Of a DNA stretch of 7,795 nt, positions 6,585 to 7,795 are shown one piece after another. The position numbers were made by a program, and so were the translations under genes. Source of the DNA: JBEIUO01 sp964549785. GTDB taxonomy: Bacteria > Planctomycetota > Phycisphaerae > Phycisphaerales > UBA1924. Within the stretch, counting starts at the first letter, position 1; every line of letters begins with the position of its first letter. The notes beneath the pieces were generated by a model, which made no database searches, was not told where the DNA came from, and saw only the letters and a program-made list of their open reading frames with translations. The DNA is taken from contig CAZJXA010000160.1 of assembly GCA_964549785.1 (NCBI GenBank), positions 1-7,795 on the forward strand, read 5' to 3'.

Positions 6585-7616
6585 TCAGTAATCGTCCGCC
6601 CCGTAGATTATGACTTTGTGCCTTTCGACCTCAAGCACGACGACCTGTTTCTTGCCCTGCGCGTCCTGCACGACGACCTTTTCGCCCTGATCGTCATCCA
6701 CCACGGTGCCGGGATTTTCAGTGTAAACAGTTTCGCGGCCTTCGACGGACCCGGCGGTGTCGATTTTCTCGATCGGGATCTCGGTGACGGTCGGGCGTTC
6801 GAGGTCGGGGCAATACCCGATTTCACGGTCTTCGTTGCCGATGCAGGGCAGAATGGGTTTCTGCTTGCGGATATACTGGATGGCGACTTCGGCGACCGGC
6901 GCGATGAGGAATTCCAGGCGGCGGTTGACGCCGATATCGGCGACCGAGAGGCTGGCATTGATCGGCAGGTCTTCGCCAAAGGCAACGGTGTAGGTTTCGC
7001 CGCGGTCGACGCCGAGCACCTTGATCGAGGCGAGACCCGTGCGGGCACGCCGGCGCGACAGGGCTTCATTATAGTCCCGCGCCCCACGGAAGTCCGAATG
7101 GCCGGCGACGAAGAGCGCGATATGGTCCGGCTCCTTGTTGATGCTGTCGGCGATCACCTGCAGCACGGGCCAGACTTCCGGCCGGGGCTGGAAAGAGGCG
7201 GTGTCGAAGAAGACATTCTCGGGAAAGACGATGCGCAGGATCGGGAGATCGACTTCCTTGCCTGGCGGCAGCTCGCGCAGGATGAGATCGCTGACAGTCT
7301 CCGTGCCGTCCCAGAATTCGATCTGATCGGCGATTCCGGCATCGCGCGCGGCGGTCAGCAGGCGGCGGACCCGGACGCAATGCTGATAGGCCATTACCTC
7401 GTACCATTGGAAATTTCCGTTGGCATCGAGATCGACAAGGCCATTGGCCTTGCGTTTCAACAGGTCATCGCGAATTGCCTTGCAACTTTCGACCCAGTGA
7501 ATGCGGGTGAGGCGGCCTTCGGGATCGGCGGCGGCAGGGGCGGACCAGACAATAGCGAGCGATATCAGCGCAGCGGCCAAAGTGAAAACACGGCTAAGGG
7601 CCGTCTGTATCAGCAT
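6585..7616 (-). CDS. Secreted OmpA-family peptidoglycan-binding protein with C-terminal extension
   Basis: A 343-residue product from ATG 7616, preceded by GGGGAG about 10 bases upstream. In-frame ATGs at 7634 and 7694 exist, but that stretch is AT-rich with disfavoured codons, and the earlier starts would bury the signal peptide behind a long leader. Signal peptide 1-30, ending APAAA before Asp31; no lipobox. Residues 31-127 form an N-terminal domain with Cys45 and Cys80. The OmpA C-like domain spans about 128-240: FPENVFFDTASF, the motif AGHSDFRG (Asp175), YNEALSRRRA (Arg190) and NRRLEFLI. Asp175 and Arg190 are spaced like the residues that bind diaminopimelate in peptidoglycan-bound OmpA proteins. 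About 100 residues follow the domain, with Cys258 and Cys269 and a Val-rich tail (about 313-340), which is unusual because this domain normally ends the protein. It probably anchors the products of this operon to the cell wall and is the first gene of the leftward block. Confidence 0.93.
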   Translation of the reverse strand: MLIQTALSRVFTLAAALISLAIVWSAPAAADPEGRLTRIHWVESCKAIRDDLLKRKANGLVDLDANGNFQWYEVMAYQHCVRVRRLLTAARDAGIADQIEFWDGTETVSDLILRELPPGKEVDLPILRIVFPENVFFDTASFQPRPEVWPVLQVIADSINKEPDHIALFVAGHSDFRGARDYNEALSRRRARTGLASIKVLGVDRGETYTVAFGEDLPINASLSVADIGVNRRLEFLIAPVAEVAIQYIRKQKPILPCIGNEDREIGYCPDLERPTVTEIPIEKIDTAGSVEGRETVYTENPGTVVDDDQGEKVVVQDAQGKKQVVVLEVERHKVIIYGADDY

Positions 7617-7770
7617 CGCTGCATCGCTCCCCATGCCGCGCGTTTCCAAATTTTCCGCCAAAAACAAACAGAACCCCTGTTCGCTCACCCTCATCGGATG
7701 GTTAAACCGAAACTGCAGAAATTGTGCTTGATTAGGCGTCCCAACCTCTGAGCTCGACTTTGTACGTTTA
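7617..7770 (-). promoter_or_regulatory. Probable leader/promoter region of the leftward operon
   Basis: This stretch is visibly AT-richer than the rest of the window (for example GGTTTAACC at about 7698-7706, and T/A runs around 7650-7680) and carries no convincing gene. I could not pick a single -35/-10 pair with confidence. TTAACC resembles half of a CtrA site (TTAA-N7-TTAAC), but the second half is absent. The region is called a promoter from its position before the first gene of the block and its base composition only. Confidence 0.35.
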
Positions 7771-7795
7771 TCAGGTCAGGTCCAGGTCCAGAAGA

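Noticed and set aside
6618..7751. Long plus-strand open frame (377 codons) lying over the OmpA-type gene
   Set aside because: It is antisense to a gene with clear OmpA motifs and has no domain or signal of its own; GC-rich codon use on the other strand opens such frames by default.
7691..7795. Minus-strand frame open from the right edge to a TGA overlapping ATG 7694 (ATGA)
   Set aside because: The overlap looks like translational coupling, but the frame uses ATA, CTA and TTA codons that the real genes avoid, in an AT-rich stretch; probably non-coding.
1..7795. Search for mobile elements, CRISPR repeats, tRNA, rRNA, toxin-antitoxin pairs or nuclease/helicase defence genes
   Set aside because: No repeated units, terminal inverted repeats, cloverleaf sequence or matching protein motifs seen on either strand.

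Overview
The window reads as chromosomal DNA of a GC-rich alphaproteobacterium. A Hyphomonas-like relative (Hyphomonadales) is my best guess from codon style and protein flavour, but nothing here fixes the taxonomy. There is no tRNA, rRNA, CRISPR array, transposase, integrase or phage gene. Nearly all of the window is coding, with seven supported genes, and every product is predicted to be exported or embedded in the membrane.

Layout. Positions 1-1809 carry two rightward lipoprotein genes: a small unrecognised lipoprotein whose 5' end probably lies left of the window, and a three-domain lipoprotein (YbaY-like plus two META/HslJ-like domains). They meet, tail to tail with only 23 bp between stop codons, a leftward block of five genes that fills 7616-1833. 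In transcription order that block encodes: (1) a secreted OmpA-type peptidoglycan-binding protein, (2) a four-helix inner-membrane protein with large charged cytosolic or coiled-coil flanks, (3) a 440-residue lipoprotein with a possible vWA-like alpha/beta domain, (4) a 186-residue lipoprotein with a Gly/Ala-rich hydrophobic segment, and (5) a lipoprotein with a long Pro/Ala linker and a ClpP/crotonase-fold domain that keeps a plausible Ser/His pair. The gaps are 69, 53, 65 and 14 bp, so the block looks like one operon, perhaps with an internal promoter or operator before gene 4.

How the genes may work together (inference). Five of seven products are lipoproteins, and none has Asp after the lipidated Cys, so sorting to the outer membrane is expected. 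The leftward operon therefore supplies an inner-membrane piece, a peptidoglycan anchor and three outer-membrane lipoproteins, one of them possibly a hydrolase. That is the composition expected of a trans-envelope assembly. I do not recognise it as a named system, and it is the most interesting content of the window. The 5' side of the operon (7617-7795) is AT-richer and probably non-coding leader or promoter DNA.
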